Assembly (NCBI GenBank): GCA_964468375.1
Contig: CAYXUW010000101.1
Location: forward strand, 1-8,170
Direction: 5' to 3'
Length of the DNA stretch: 8,170 bases
DNA from: CAYXUW01 sp964468375
GTDB taxonomy: Bacteria; Planctomycetota; Phycisphaerae; Sedimentisphaerales; Anaerobacaceae
Position 1 is the first letter of the stretch. Every line of letters begins with the position of its first letter. The translations under genes were made by a program, and so were the position numbers. The notes below the pieces were generated by a model. It made no database searches and was not told the DNA's origin. It saw nothing but the letters and a program-made list of their open reading frames with translations. Shown piece after piece: positions 1 to 7,038 of this stretch.

Positions 1-626
1 CTATCGCGGCCAAGGAACGCGAGATTATCAACCGCAGAGTATCCGTGGAGAAAATGCCCCCAAAGACCACCCCCCATTCCACCGCCGATGAGGATGTCCG
101 CTTTACAACTGCCCTGCCGAAAAGCCCTTTGGTTGTAAAAAAGGATATACCAAATAAAACAGCTATCCCAAAAACCTACGTGGTTAAGCAAGGCGACAGT
201 CTGGCCGCTATAGCCCAAAGATTCTACGGCCGCGACGAAGGCAACAAAAAAATAAACGTCTCCCGAATATTTGAGGCAAATCGAGGGTTACTGAAATCAC
301 CTGATGAAATCTACGTCGGCCAAACACTTATCATTCCACCGCTGTCTGTTTCGGCGTCGCCCAAAAATAACATCGCGACCGTCCTTTCCGAAACGGAGTT
401 TGTAAATGTCGAATCCGTGGGCGCCAGACATCTCTTGACTAACAACAGCAAAACAGAAAAAAGCAGGTTGTATACCGTTCGCGAAGGCGATACCCTTTGG
501 GAAATCGCATACGAACAGCTTGGAGATGGCAGTCGCTACAGCGAAATAGCCGAGTTAAACTCTGATATTTTAGACAGCGAGGACAATCTCTGCGTAGGAA
601 TGCGCCTGAAAATACCGCCGCAATGA
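1..626 (+). CDS. LysM-domain protein, two LysM repeats (5' end outside window)
   Basis: The reading frame is open from the first complete codon at base 3 to the TGA at 624-626, so the true start lies upstream; the GTG at 45 is only an internal codon. Two LysM repeats are visible. The first spans about 174-341, starts YVVKQGDSLAAIAQRFYG and ends VGQTLIIPPL. The second spans about 468-623, starts YTVREGDTLWEIA and ends VGMRLKIPPQ. A poorly conserved linker of about 45 residues joins them. LysM domains bind the GlcNAc-containing glycan of peptidoglycan, so the C-terminal half is probably periplasmic. A membrane anchor or signal peptide would have to lie in the missing N-terminal part. The gene runs in the same direction as ftsL and ftsI, 68 nt upstream of ftsL, which suggests a wall-binding role tied to division. 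The LysM call is firm; the specific role is inference. Confidence 0.86.
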   Translation, partial: IAAKEREIINRRVSVEKMPPKTTPHSTADEDVRFTTALPKSPLVVKKDIPNKTAIPKTYVVKQGDSLAAIAQRFYGRDEGNKKINVSRIFEANRGLLKSPDEIYVGQTLIIPPLSVSASPKNNIATVLSETEFVNVESVGARHLLTNNSKTEKSRLYTVREGDTLWEIAYEQLGDGSRYSEIAELNSDILDSEDNLCVGMRLKIPPQ

Positions 627-694
627 GCCGCACCGGATGATGACTCTGTTTGTTGATTTCTAAATTATAAACTATTAATTATCAATAACGTCGT
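627..694 (+). other. AT-rich spacer between the LysM gene and ftsL
   Basis: This 68-nt gap is AT-rich in its second half (about 653-688), unlike its surroundings. TTGATT at 653-658 resembles a -35 box, but no good -10 hexamer lies 16-18 nt downstream; the nearest fair match, TATTAA at 673-678, is only 14 nt away. No ribosome-binding purine run precedes the ftsL ATG. A weak internal promoter is possible but not shown. Confidence 0.25.
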
Positions 695-919
695 ATGAAA
701 TCCCGCTTCCGCTTCGTTTTTGTTATCTTTTACCTTACGGCTGTTTTAATACTCACAATTTGCCTTCGTAACGCCAATAATCGTATTTTTTACAAACTCT
801 GTATGCGCACCGCCGAACAAAATCGACTGAAACAAGAGCTCGGCAACAAACAGCTTCGACTGGAAAACCTAATAAACCCCGCCTCTGTCTCGCACCGTCT
901 CGACCGCAGTTCTATATAG
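695..919 (+). CDS. ftsL: FtsL-like short bitopic division protein
   Basis: This 74-residue protein has a short basic N-terminus (MKSRFR), one hydrophobic segment at about residues 7-24 and then a polar helical stretch from about 28 to 65 rich in Q, E, L and N with heptad-like leucines. That is the architecture of FtsL/DivIC septum-formation proteins, which sit in the inner membrane and scaffold FtsQ, FtsW and FtsI. It is shorter than E. coli FtsL (about 120 residues), and FtsL sequences diverge so much that position matters most: it lies directly before ftsI, 13 nt apart. An in-frame TAA lies two codons before the ATG, so this start is secure on the upstream side. No clear Shine-Dalgarno precedes it; the leader is AT-rich. 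The name is inferred from topology plus synteny, not from sequence similarity. Confidence 0.75.
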   Translation: MKSRFRFVFVIFYLTAVLILTICLRNANNRIFYKLCMRTAEQNRLKQELGNKQLRLENLINPASVSHRLDRSSI

Positions 920-923
920 GGAG
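918..923 (+). promoter_or_regulatory. Shine-Dalgarno deciding the TTG start of ftsI
   Basis: AGGGAG at 918-923 lies 9 nt before the TTG at 933 and overlaps the last two bases of the ftsL stop codon TAG (917-919). The spacing fits the first of two tandem TTG codons (933 and 936) best. The overlap suggests that translation of ftsI is coupled to termination of ftsL. Confidence 0.7.
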
Positions 924-932
924 TTCCGCGAA

Positions 933-2663
933 TTGTTGCAAACAAATGAAATTTCAAAAAGCCGCCGAATTATAATTTTCTTCTTCGGCCTTCTTATTGC
1001 GGCATTTCTATTGCTGGCCGGGCGGTGCTTTTATCTCCAGTTTTTCAGAGGCGACCACTATCTCGCCGCCTGCGACAAACAGCAGCAGGGACAATTAATC
1101 CAAAAACCTCAGCGAGGTGTGATTCTCGATTGCCGTGGAAGAGTGCTCGCCGCAAGCAATAAAAACCAGACCATTTTCGCAGAACCCCGAATTATAAAAG
1201 ACCCGAAAACCGTATCTAACCGGCTTGCCCCCATACTCGATATGGGCGCACACGAAATCTGCAAGCTCATCACCGAGAGTAAAAATCCCGGCTTTGCAAA
1301 AATTAAAACAGGTGCCGACGCAAACCAGTGCAGTGCCGCAGGCAAAATTTACGGCATCGGCATCCACTCCGACTGGAGAAGATACTATCCAATGGGCTTT
1401 CTGGCCGCGCACACCGTCGGTTTTACAAGCACCGACAATCGCGGCCTGGCAGGCATAGAACTGCAATACGACAAAGAGCTTAGCGGCTCGACCGGACAGA
1501 ACATTTTTTTAGCAGATGCATTTCGACGCCCTATTCGGCTGAAACAACAAAACAGCATTGTCAGAGACGGTGTAGGCATTATTTTGACACTCGACGCTAC
1601 CATTCAGCAGTTCGCACGAGCAGAACTGATAAAGCAATACGAAAGCTACGAAGCCGAATCGGCTGTAGCAATCGTAGCTGAAGCCAAAACAGGAGCAATC
1701 TTAGCGCTTGTCTCGCTGCCCGATTTCGACCCGAACAACATCAGGTCATCAGATCCGAACACTTTTCTAAATCGGGCAATAACCGATCAGTTCGAACCAG
1801 GCAGTGTGATAAAACCAATCACTGCTGCAATCGCAATTGATACCGGCGCCGTCCAATTGGATGAAAAGATATTTTGTGAGCGAGGAAACTATCACGGCAA
1901 AGGTTTCGGAAGTATCGGCGAATATGGTAATCACGAATTCGGCGACTTAACAGTAAAGGAAATCCTCGCTCATTCCAGCAATATAGGAATGGCCAAAATC
2001 GGACAGAAGCTTGGTAAAGAAAGATTATACAATGGCTTAAAACTTTTCGGATTCGGTAAAAAAACAGGACTCGATTTGCCCGCTGAGGCAGAAGGATTAC
2101 TGAGACCGCCGCAACAGTGGACCGGATACAGCATAACCCGAATACCATGGGGTCAGGAAATCTCCGTAACCGCGATACAGCTCGTCAGGGCATTCTGCAT
2201 TCTCGCCAGCGAAGGACGTTCCATCCAGCCGTTTCTCGTCAGAGCAATAGTAGACAATAACGGCGAAATTATCAAACTCAGAGAACCGCCGCCATCCGTA
2301 GGATTTATCGTTAAGCCCGAAGTAGCCAGGTGGATTGTTAAAGACGCCCTTGTAAGCGCGGTTAACGAAGGCAGCGGCACAAGAGCTAAACTAAAAAAAT
2401 GGCAGGTATTCGGCAAAACCGGAACCGCAAATATCGCAAAAAGCGATGAAAAAGGTTATTCAAAGAGAAACTACATCGCCTCCTTTGCAGGCGGCGCCCC
2501 CGCCGAGGACCCGGAAATAATCGTCCTGGTTTCGATTCGCAAACCAAATATCTCCCTCGGCAAAAGTTACACAGGAGGAACCGTCGCCGCTCCCGTAGCC
2601 GCATCAATAATAGAAAAAACCCTAAACTACCTCGAAAGGCAGAAAGCAATAAGCTCTCTTTGA
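933..2663 (+). CDS. ftsI: Septal peptidoglycan transpeptidase FtsI (PBP3), class B PBP
   Basis: This 576-residue class B penicillin-binding protein cross-links peptidoglycan at the septum, working with the glycosyltransferase FtsW in the division complex. Residues about 13-30 form a single membrane anchor. The pedestal (dimer) domain begins with RGVILDCRGRVLA at 61-73 and includes RRYYPMG at 149-155 and an AGIELQYD block near 173-180. The transpeptidase domain covers about 243-565 and holds all three active-site motifs: SVIK at 291-294 (nucleophile Ser291), SSN at 348-350 and KTG at 495-497. There is no PASTA domain and the length is normal for FtsI. The start is TTG, supported by a Shine-Dalgarno 9 nt upstream. 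The usual Arg of the RGxIxDR motif is replaced by Cys67. FtsI rather than PBP2 is chosen because of its compact pedestal and the FtsL-like gene before it; a second class B PBP in the window lies in the mre operon. Confidence 0.93.
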   Translation: MLQTNEISKSRRIIIFFFGLLIAAFLLLAGRCFYLQFFRGDHYLAACDKQQQGQLIQKPQRGVILDCRGRVLAASNKNQTIFAEPRIIKDPKTVSNRLAPILDMGAHEICKLITESKNPGFAKIKTGADANQCSAAGKIYGIGIHSDWRRYYPMGFLAAHTVGFTSTDNRGLAGIELQYDKELSGSTGQNIFLADAFRRPIRLKQQNSIVRDGVGIILTLDATIQQFARAELIKQYESYEAESAVAIVAEAKTGAILALVSLPDFDPNNIRSSDPNTFLNRAITDQFEPGSVIKPITAAIAIDTGAVQLDEKIFCERGNYHGKGFGSIGEYGNHEFGDLTVKEILAHSSNIGMAKIGQKLGKERLYNGLKLFGFGKKTGLDLPAEAEGLLRPPQQWTGYSITRIPWGQEISVTAIQLVRAFCILASEGRSIQPFLVRAIVDNNGEIIKLREPPPSVGFIVKPEVARWIVKDALVSAVNEGSGTRAKLKKWQVFGKTGTANIAKSDEKGYSKRNYIASFAGGAPAEDPEIIVLVSIRKPNISLGKSYTGGTVAAPVAASIIEKTLNYLERQKAISSL

Positions 2664-2688
2664 CATTCTATTTTAACCTGACTTGACT
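2664..2688. other. Convergent junction between ftsI and the pilin-like gene
   Basis: Only 25 nt separate the TGA of ftsI (2661-2663) from the TAA of the opposing gene (2689-2691). The gap is AT-rich but holds no compact hairpin followed by a T-run. A 7-bp inverted repeat (acctgac at 2676-2682 and gtcaggt at 2714-2720) spans it with a 31-nt loop that reaches into the opposing gene; this is too loose to call a terminator. Confidence 0.4.
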
Positions 2689-3474
2689 TTAATCCTCCTG
2701 TTCCGCCGTCCACGTCAGGTTGTCAAGGTCCGCAGTTTTAACGAACTCTACAGACCCGTCAACAAATAAAATATTACAGCCTTCATCTTCGTGATTGCCA
2801 GTGGTTAAAATCTCAGGCCCGCCCGACTGGTTCCAGCCGGAATCAGTCTCAAAGAGTAAAACCATATCATGCGGAGAATTCTCACCTCGTTCCTCGACGT
2901 TTTCGTTCATAGCATAGCTGCATATCCTGCGGGAAGTCTCTATCCCGCCGTATCCCAATCCTCCTACACAACGAAACTTATATTCGTCCGCATCAGCATA
3001 CTCAATAAGCAAATCACACCACTCCGACGATGTCGGAAACTTGCCGTCATAATCATTAGCGTAAGCGGACATTGCCTGGCCGACAGCGGCCATATTCGCC
3101 GCACAGGTCTCCCGCTTGACCAATACATTAAATTTGACAAATGCAGGTATCATAATGCCCATCATTATTGCCGCAAAAGGCAGCGCTACGACAGGAACCG
3201 CTATACCCGCAATAGCGAACCCTCTGCCGGTCAAACGCCCCCCGCTTCGCGAAATCATAATCAGCGAAACAATACCAAGTATTACCGCTATCGGTGCCGT
3301 CAGAAAAAATGTGCAAAAGCTCAGAATGCCCAGCACAAGTGATGTTATCGCCAGAGTGCTCACCCTCGCACCCGCCGCAGCTCCCGCCGCTGTCGCGCCT
3401 GTCAGCACCCAGCTGCAACTTCGGCACAGCTGCGCATCATCGGCGTTCTCTGTTCCACATTTTGGACAATACAT
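2689..3474 (-). CDS. Zinc-ribbon/DUF4190/pilin-like membrane protein with H-x10-DG motif
   Basis: This is a 261-residue protein of unknown function. Residues 3-20 form a zinc ribbon (C3, C6, C17, C20). After an Ala/Gly-rich linker, residues about 40-108 are hydrophobic with three likely membrane segments; the GGRLTGRGFAIAGI stretch at 78-91 is typical of DUF4190. A pilin-like block follows at about 120-147 (CAANMAAVGQAMSAYAND, then YDGKFP), and the C-terminus has H228 and DG at 239-240 in NILFVDGSVEF, a variant (H-x10-DG) of the H-X9-DG motif of planctomycete pseudopilin-like proteins. The start is ATG at 3474, because AAGGAG lies 7 nt before it; an ATG at 3480 is too close to that site, and the longer frame back to 3561 would overlap PBP2. 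It follows the mrdA stop by 13 nt, so it is probably cotranscribed with the elongation genes. The domain calls are good; the role is unknown. Confidence 0.82.
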   Translation of the reverse strand: MYCPKCGTENADDAQLCRSCSWVLTGATAAGAAAGARVSTLAITSLVLGILSFCTFFLTAPIAVILGIVSLIMISRSGGRLTGRGFAIAGIAVPVVALPFAAIMMGIMIPAFVKFNVLVKRETCAANMAAVGQAMSAYANDYDGKFPTSSEWCDLLIEYADADEYKFRCVGGLGYGGIETSRRICSYAMNENVEERGENSPHDMVLLFETDSGWNQSGGPEILTTGNHEDEGCNILFVDGSVEFVKTADLDNLTWTAEQED

Positions 3475-3481
3475 TTGCATT

Positions 3482-3487
3482 CTCCTT
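3482..3487 (-). promoter_or_regulatory. Shine-Dalgarno of the pilin-like gene
   Basis: Read on the minus strand, AAGGAG follows immediately after the TGA of mrdA (3488-3490) and sits 7 nt before the ATG at 3474. It is the strongest ribosome-binding site in the minus-strand operon and fixes the start of the pilin-like gene. The layout suggests translational coupling to PBP2. Confidence 0.75.
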
Positions 3488-5590
3488 TCAGTTTGATTCT
3501 CGGCCAACATATCCAGATTCAATACAGAACTGGATAATATTACGGGCCAAAGGTGCTGCATCGCTTGAGCCGCGCTGACCGCCTTCGACTAAAACGGCGA
3601 CTACAACGCTTCGGCTTTTGCCGTCTTCTGCAAAACCGCAGAACAAGGCATTCTCCGGCGCTTCTGTTGAGCCGGTCTTGCCATAAATATTCACGCCCTG
3701 CTCCGCAAAGCCGGTGTAAGCAAACGCGCTGTAGGCCGTTCCGCCCGGTTCGCTAACAACAGCTTCCATACCGTCTCGCACAACCTCCAGAGTCTCCGGT
3801 GAAATATCAAGCGAAACGTAAGCAAATCTTGAATCATCACTATTGTCAATAACCAGTCTAGGAGCTTTGTATAACCCCCCGCGGGCAATAGCAGCTATGG
3901 CATTTGCCGCCTGCAACAGCGTCGCTCGCAGATTTCCCTGACCTATACCGAAATATCTCATCTCTCCCGCTTCAATCGGCGGCAACTGCTCTAAAGATGA
4001 TATCACACCCGATGCCGGCTCTGTCGATATTTGCCCGGGGGCTTCTCTTAGTTGTCTTGTTCCATCTCCACTTTGCACAAGCCCCGATTCACGGCCGTAA
4101 CCGAAGCCATACAGCCATCGCTGCAAAACTTTCGGCTCGATTCTGTCCGCAAGACGGGAGAAATAAATATTGCAGCTTCCTCTAATAGCATTGCGGGCAT
4201 AGTTCTGCCACTCGTCATCGTGACACCTCCGGTATCTTCTATACAATAAGCAGTTCGGCCAGCCCCTCGGTGCCGGCTTAGCCGGACAGGATATAACCTC
4301 ATTTGCAGTAATTTTGCCGGATTCGAAACCGGCGATGAGAATCAGCGGCTTCACAATCGAGCCGGGGGGATACTGCTTATTTACCGCTCGATTTCGCAGC
4401 GGCTCATTAGAGTCACTGGCAACATCGGCGTATTCATATCTGATACGGTTCAGGTCAAAAGTCGGTATTGAAACAAGTGCAAGAATATCTCCGCTGGCAA
4501 CTTCAATAACAACCGCCGCCGTCGGAGATTCGCAATTAGAATTGTGACTGCAGTCAATTAAATATTCCTCTATTCTCCGCTGAAGCTCAATGTCAAGCGT
4601 AAGCGTAACATCCTCCCCGAACTGGGCTTTGGTCTCATCTATTAGTTCGTGGTCTATGTCGTAAACAACTCTGCCGCGTCTGCCGCGAAGAATCGGCTCA
4701 CAAACATACTCGACACCGTCGTCTCTTCCGCAAACCTCGCCTTCCAGATACCTCAATAGTTTATCATCCGCAAAAAGCTGCCTGTCGCTCTCCTGCGTCG
4801 CAGGGCCGACCCATCCTATTGTTTGAGCGGCTGTCGAACCGAACGGATAAAACCGCTTCGGCCTTGCTAAAATTTGAATACCGTCAACATCCGAAAATTC
4901 TAATTGAGCAGTAAAAATATCGTCGTCAGTTTTCAGCTCAAGCAGCGGCCAAGTCTTGTGCATCTCGGCAATATCGACTTTACTTATGAGTTTAAGCCGT
5001 TCGTTTGGGTCAGCCTGTTTTTTCTCAAAATCGGCAATCGCAACGTCAATCGGAATGCTGATGATGTTGTCATAATTTCCAAAAACTTCCGAATTGGGAA
5101 ATTTACGTCGCCAAGCCTGAAATGCACGCCGGCTCCAGATAAAATTATTTATTCTTTGAATCTCGGCCTCTATTTTTGAGGGCTCGACCCCTCTGAATTG
5201 AGCACATTTACTGATTATCTGCTCCAACTCTGACAGGCCAGCGTACAGCCTTTTTTCTACCTCAGCCATCGAGACGCCCGTAGCATCTTTGTCGGCTGCT
5301 ACCAATAACTCGCTCTGCCTAACACGCTCATCCATAACAGAGGTAAGACTATAATCTATATGCAGTTGGAACCGCGGCTCATCGACCGCCAGTACTTTAC
5401 CGTTTCTGTCGAGTATCCTGCCTCTGACCGTTTTGAGCTGCCGGGTGCGGCGGCTCTGAAGCTCTAAATGACTAATCCTGTCCCGATAGAACGAGCCGGA
5501 CAGCAGCTGCATCTGCGCAAGCCGCAGCAGAAAAACTATGAAAAAAAGAGCGATTATAATTACGAAAATTTTAATTTGTTTATTATACAT
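3488..5590 (-). CDS. mrdA: Elongation-specific peptidoglycan transpeptidase PBP2 (MrdA), class B PBP
   Basis: This 700-residue class B PBP cross-links new wall during elongation together with RodA and the MreBCD complex. A membrane anchor covers about residues 7-23. RGRILDRNGKVLA at 56-68 opens the pedestal domain, and KRFYPFG at 245-251 is its second landmark. The transpeptidase domain (about 355-690) holds SIVK at 411-414 (nucleophile Ser411), SCN at 472-474 and KTG at 638-640. C435, C447, C456, H457 and C473 cluster between the first two motifs, where many PBP2 proteins carry metal ligands. The protein is about 65 residues longer than E. coli PBP2 (about 633); the stretch between the two pedestal landmarks is about twice the usual length and charged. 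The ATG at 5590 is the first start after an in-frame TGA seven codons upstream; its ribosome site is weak. It lies behind mreBCD, the classic PBP2 position. Confidence 0.95.
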   Translation of the reverse strand: MYNKQIKIFVIIIALFFIVFLLRLAQMQLLSGSFYRDRISHLELQSRRTRQLKTVRGRILDRNGKVLAVDEPRFQLHIDYSLTSVMDERVRQSELLVAADKDATGVSMAEVEKRLYAGLSELEQIISKCAQFRGVEPSKIEAEIQRINNFIWSRRAFQAWRRKFPNSEVFGNYDNIISIPIDVAIADFEKKQADPNERLKLISKVDIAEMHKTWPLLELKTDDDIFTAQLEFSDVDGIQILARPKRFYPFGSTAAQTIGWVGPATQESDRQLFADDKLLRYLEGEVCGRDDGVEYVCEPILRGRRGRVVYDIDHELIDETKAQFGEDVTLTLDIELQRRIEEYLIDCSHNSNCESPTAAVVIEVASGDILALVSIPTFDLNRIRYEYADVASDSNEPLRNRAVNKQYPPGSIVKPLILIAGFESGKITANEVISCPAKPAPRGWPNCLLYRRYRRCHDDEWQNYARNAIRGSCNIYFSRLADRIEPKVLQRWLYGFGYGRESGLVQSGDGTRQLREAPGQISTEPASGVISSLEQLPPIEAGEMRYFGIGQGNLRATLLQAANAIAAIARGGLYKAPRLVIDNSDDSRFAYVSLDISPETLEVVRDGMEAVVSEPGGTAYSAFAYTGFAEQGVNIYGKTGSTEAPENALFCGFAEDGKSRSVVVAVLVEGGQRGSSDAAPLARNIIQFCIESGYVGRESN

Positions 5591-5642
5591 CTCACTTCGT
5601 ATCTCGGCTGTTCACCTTGCCGCTTCCGAGTTATGCCCCAAA

Positions 5643-5660
5643 ATTCGCTACGAGCCGAAT
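5643..5660 (-). other. Small hairpin in the mreD-mrdA spacer
   Basis: On the minus strand an ATTCG/CGAAT stem of 5 bp extends by 2 bp past one bulged base to a 3-nt loop, and a short T-run follows. It lies in the 95-nt gap between mreD and mrdA, about 50 nt before the mrdA ATG. It is too weak for a confident terminator; it could attenuate or mark an RNA processing point, or be chance. Confidence 0.3.
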
Positions 5661-5685
5661 CGAAAGAACTCACCGAACACAAATT

Positions 5686-6183
5686 TTAACGCGAACCGAA
5701 GCGATGTGTTTTTATACGCATCCACCACGCCGTTGGCAAGAATAAAAACGGCCCGACAATGCTCGAGTACAGCGATGTCCAAAAAATAACTGCATATACA
5801 TTCTGCTCAATCTGCTGGCCCTTAAAGAGAGTTAAAAAATGTGCAAGAACCCCCGCCAAAAAACCGGCGATAAATATCGCAGCCGACTGGTAAGGCATTT
5901 TCCTGATAGCAATAACACCATTCAGGTACGCCAGCAGCGTGCCGAAAAGACCAAAGCTTATCATTCGTACCCCCATCGCAGAACCAATAATATCAGCGGC
6001 GAACCCTATAGTAAAAGAACTGATAATTGCCTCCGAAGTATTATAGTGAATAGAGAAAAAAACCAGCAGAATCAATAAAAAATCGGGCTTAATATTCAAA
6101 CGCGTAACAGCAATTATATCAACTAAGCTGGCTTGCAATATTGTAACAACAAGAATTAAAGCTGCAAACCGAATCCAACGCAT
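5686..6183 (-). CDS. mreD: Rod shape-determining membrane protein MreD
   Basis: This 165-residue protein is almost wholly hydrophobic, with about six likely membrane segments (roughly residues 5-22, 33-46, 52-66, 73-92, 99-120 and 131-152) and a basic C-terminal tail. The size, the FAADIIGSAMGVRMISFGLFG stretch at 61-81 with its conserved-looking Gly and Asp, and the position between mreC and PBP2 identify MreD. MreD is an inner-membrane partner of MreC that modulates the MreC-PBP2 interaction in the elongation complex. AAGGA on the minus strand at 6190-6194 lies 6 nt before the ATG and supports this start. MreD sequences diverge strongly, so gene order carries much of the weight. Confidence 0.9.
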   Translation of the reverse strand: MRWIRFAALILVVTILQASLVDIIAVTRLNIKPDFLLILLVFFSIHYNTSEAIISSFTIGFAADIIGSAMGVRMISFGLFGTLLAYLNGVIAIRKMPYQSAAIFIAGFLAGVLAHFLTLFKGQQIEQNVYAVIFWTSLYSSIVGPFLFLPTAWWMRIKTHRFGSR

Positions 6184-6214
6184 TCTATATCCTTAGTGTT
6201 ATTAATTAAACAGC

Positions 6215-6240
6215 AATCGGCTAGCTACCCGCTGCCGATT
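6215..6240 (-). other. Hairpin at the mreC-mreD junction
   Basis: AATCGGC at 6215-6221 and GCCGATT at 6234-6240 form a perfect 7-bp inverted repeat. Three further pairs (AGC at 6223-6225 with GCT at 6231-6233) extend the stem past one bulged base, leaving a 5-nt loop. One arm includes two bases of the mreC stop codon. Downstream on the minus strand the sequence is AT-rich, with only TTT as a T-run, so it may be an mRNA-stabilising or weak attenuating structure rather than a full terminator. Confidence 0.45.
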
Positions 6241-7027
6241 ACCGGCCCTGTGGATTCATTATAATCACCGCCACACTGCTCAATTGCTGTATGTCACAGG
6301 CCGGCTTGACCGTCACGTCCCACAGCAATGGATTTTCATCGTCCCTTTCATACCCCGCCACTGTTCCCACAATCATCCGAGTATCCAGAAATCCCGGCTT
6401 CTTACAAGCGTAAACATTCTCTCCAATCTTGACGTCGTGCTTCACCGGAAAAAGCTGAACCTTGGCTGAGTCTTTACCGTCGCCTCGGATTACCGTCTTT
6501 AATCCCCCTATCATTACTGCCATATTGCATGTAGTCCCCGTAATAAGCTCAACTTTGGCGGTGCGAGGCGAAATCTCAGAGATAGTACCGACTATACTGT
6601 TGTCGGCCAGGACAAATTGCCCCTTTCGCAGGCCGTCGTCTTCGCCGCGGTTGATAATAAGCCCGTCGGAAGCAGCCGTAATCACATCGGAAAACATCAG
6701 CCCGGCACCCTCCAGCGAATACCTATCGCGAAGCTTTGACAGCTTTTCAACCTTCTGCCGCTCCTGATTCAGCTCCTCCGTAACGTTTGCAAGGTAATTC
6801 TGCAGTTGATTATATTTTCTGCGGCTGACCGTATCCGTATGCTGCGGTTGAGCACGAGCCGAAAGAGAAATACTCCTGCCGATACTCAAAGGCCGGCGAA
6901 AAATATATGCAAAAGTGAGCTGAAATTTATTCGTCAGATTCTGTGGTGCAAGAAGAAAAATTAACCCACCTAACATAAACCATGCGAATAACATACGCCT
7001 GGAAATCTTGATTTGCTGTCTTGCCAT
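6239..7027 (-). CDS. mreC: Rod shape-determining protein MreC
   Basis: With the ATG at 7027 the protein has 262 residues: a basic N-terminus (MARQQIKISRR), a membrane segment at about 12-27, a coiled coil at about 66-102, and a C-terminal beta-rich region at about 109-257. The last includes NRGEDDGLRKGQFVLA at 126-141, the typical MreC pattern where a Gly-Leu pair precedes a V/L-rich strand. MreC is a bitopic protein that self-assembles in the periplasm and activates PBP2. The frame stays open to a TTG at 7078, which would add 17 residues (MITGYGHVWSYNQ and on). I prefer the ATG because it places a basic patch directly before the anchor. The ribosome site is weak for both. The gene lies 102 nt after mreB. 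Confidence 0.92.
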   Translation of the reverse strand: MARQQIKISRRMLFAWFMLGGLIFLLAPQNLTNKFQLTFAYIFRRPLSIGRSISLSARAQPQHTDTVSRRKYNQLQNYLANVTEELNQERQKVEKLSKLRDRYSLEGAGLMFSDVITAASDGLIINRGEDDGLRKGQFVLADNSIVGTISEISPRTAKVELITGTTCNMAVMIGGLKTVIRGDGKDSAKVQLFPVKHDVKIGENVYACKKPGFLDTRMIVGTVAGYERDDENPLLWDVTVKPACDIQQLSSVAVIIMNPQGR

Positions 7028-7038
7028 ACTTATTGCTC

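Noticed and set aside
653..681. Sigma-70-type promoter before ftsL
   Set aside because: A TTGATT box exists but no -10 hexamer lies at proper spacing; AT-richness alone makes such matches likely.
1095..1466. Open frame of 123 codons on the minus strand inside ftsI
   Set aside because: It is antisense to a clear class B PBP, has no ribosome site or recognisable domain, and is a shadow of the ftsI frame.
2676..2727. Bidirectional terminator at the convergent junction
   Set aside because: The acctgac/gtcaggt repeat has a 31-nt loop and no T-run, and a second repeat (cttgac/gtcaag) is interleaved with it rather than nested, so no stable simple hairpin forms.
2869..3496. Two plus-strand open frames (157 and 126 codons) opposite the pilin-like gene
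   Set aside because: They overlap each other and a well-supported gene on the other strand, and their sequences show no domain; their low-complexity Arg, Pro and Ala runs mirror codon bias of the opposite strand.
3475..3561. N-terminal extension of the pilin-like protein by 29 residues
   Set aside because: It would overlap the end of PBP2 by over 70 nt, while the strong AAGGAG site is correctly spaced for the ATG at 3474, which begins exactly at the zinc ribbon.
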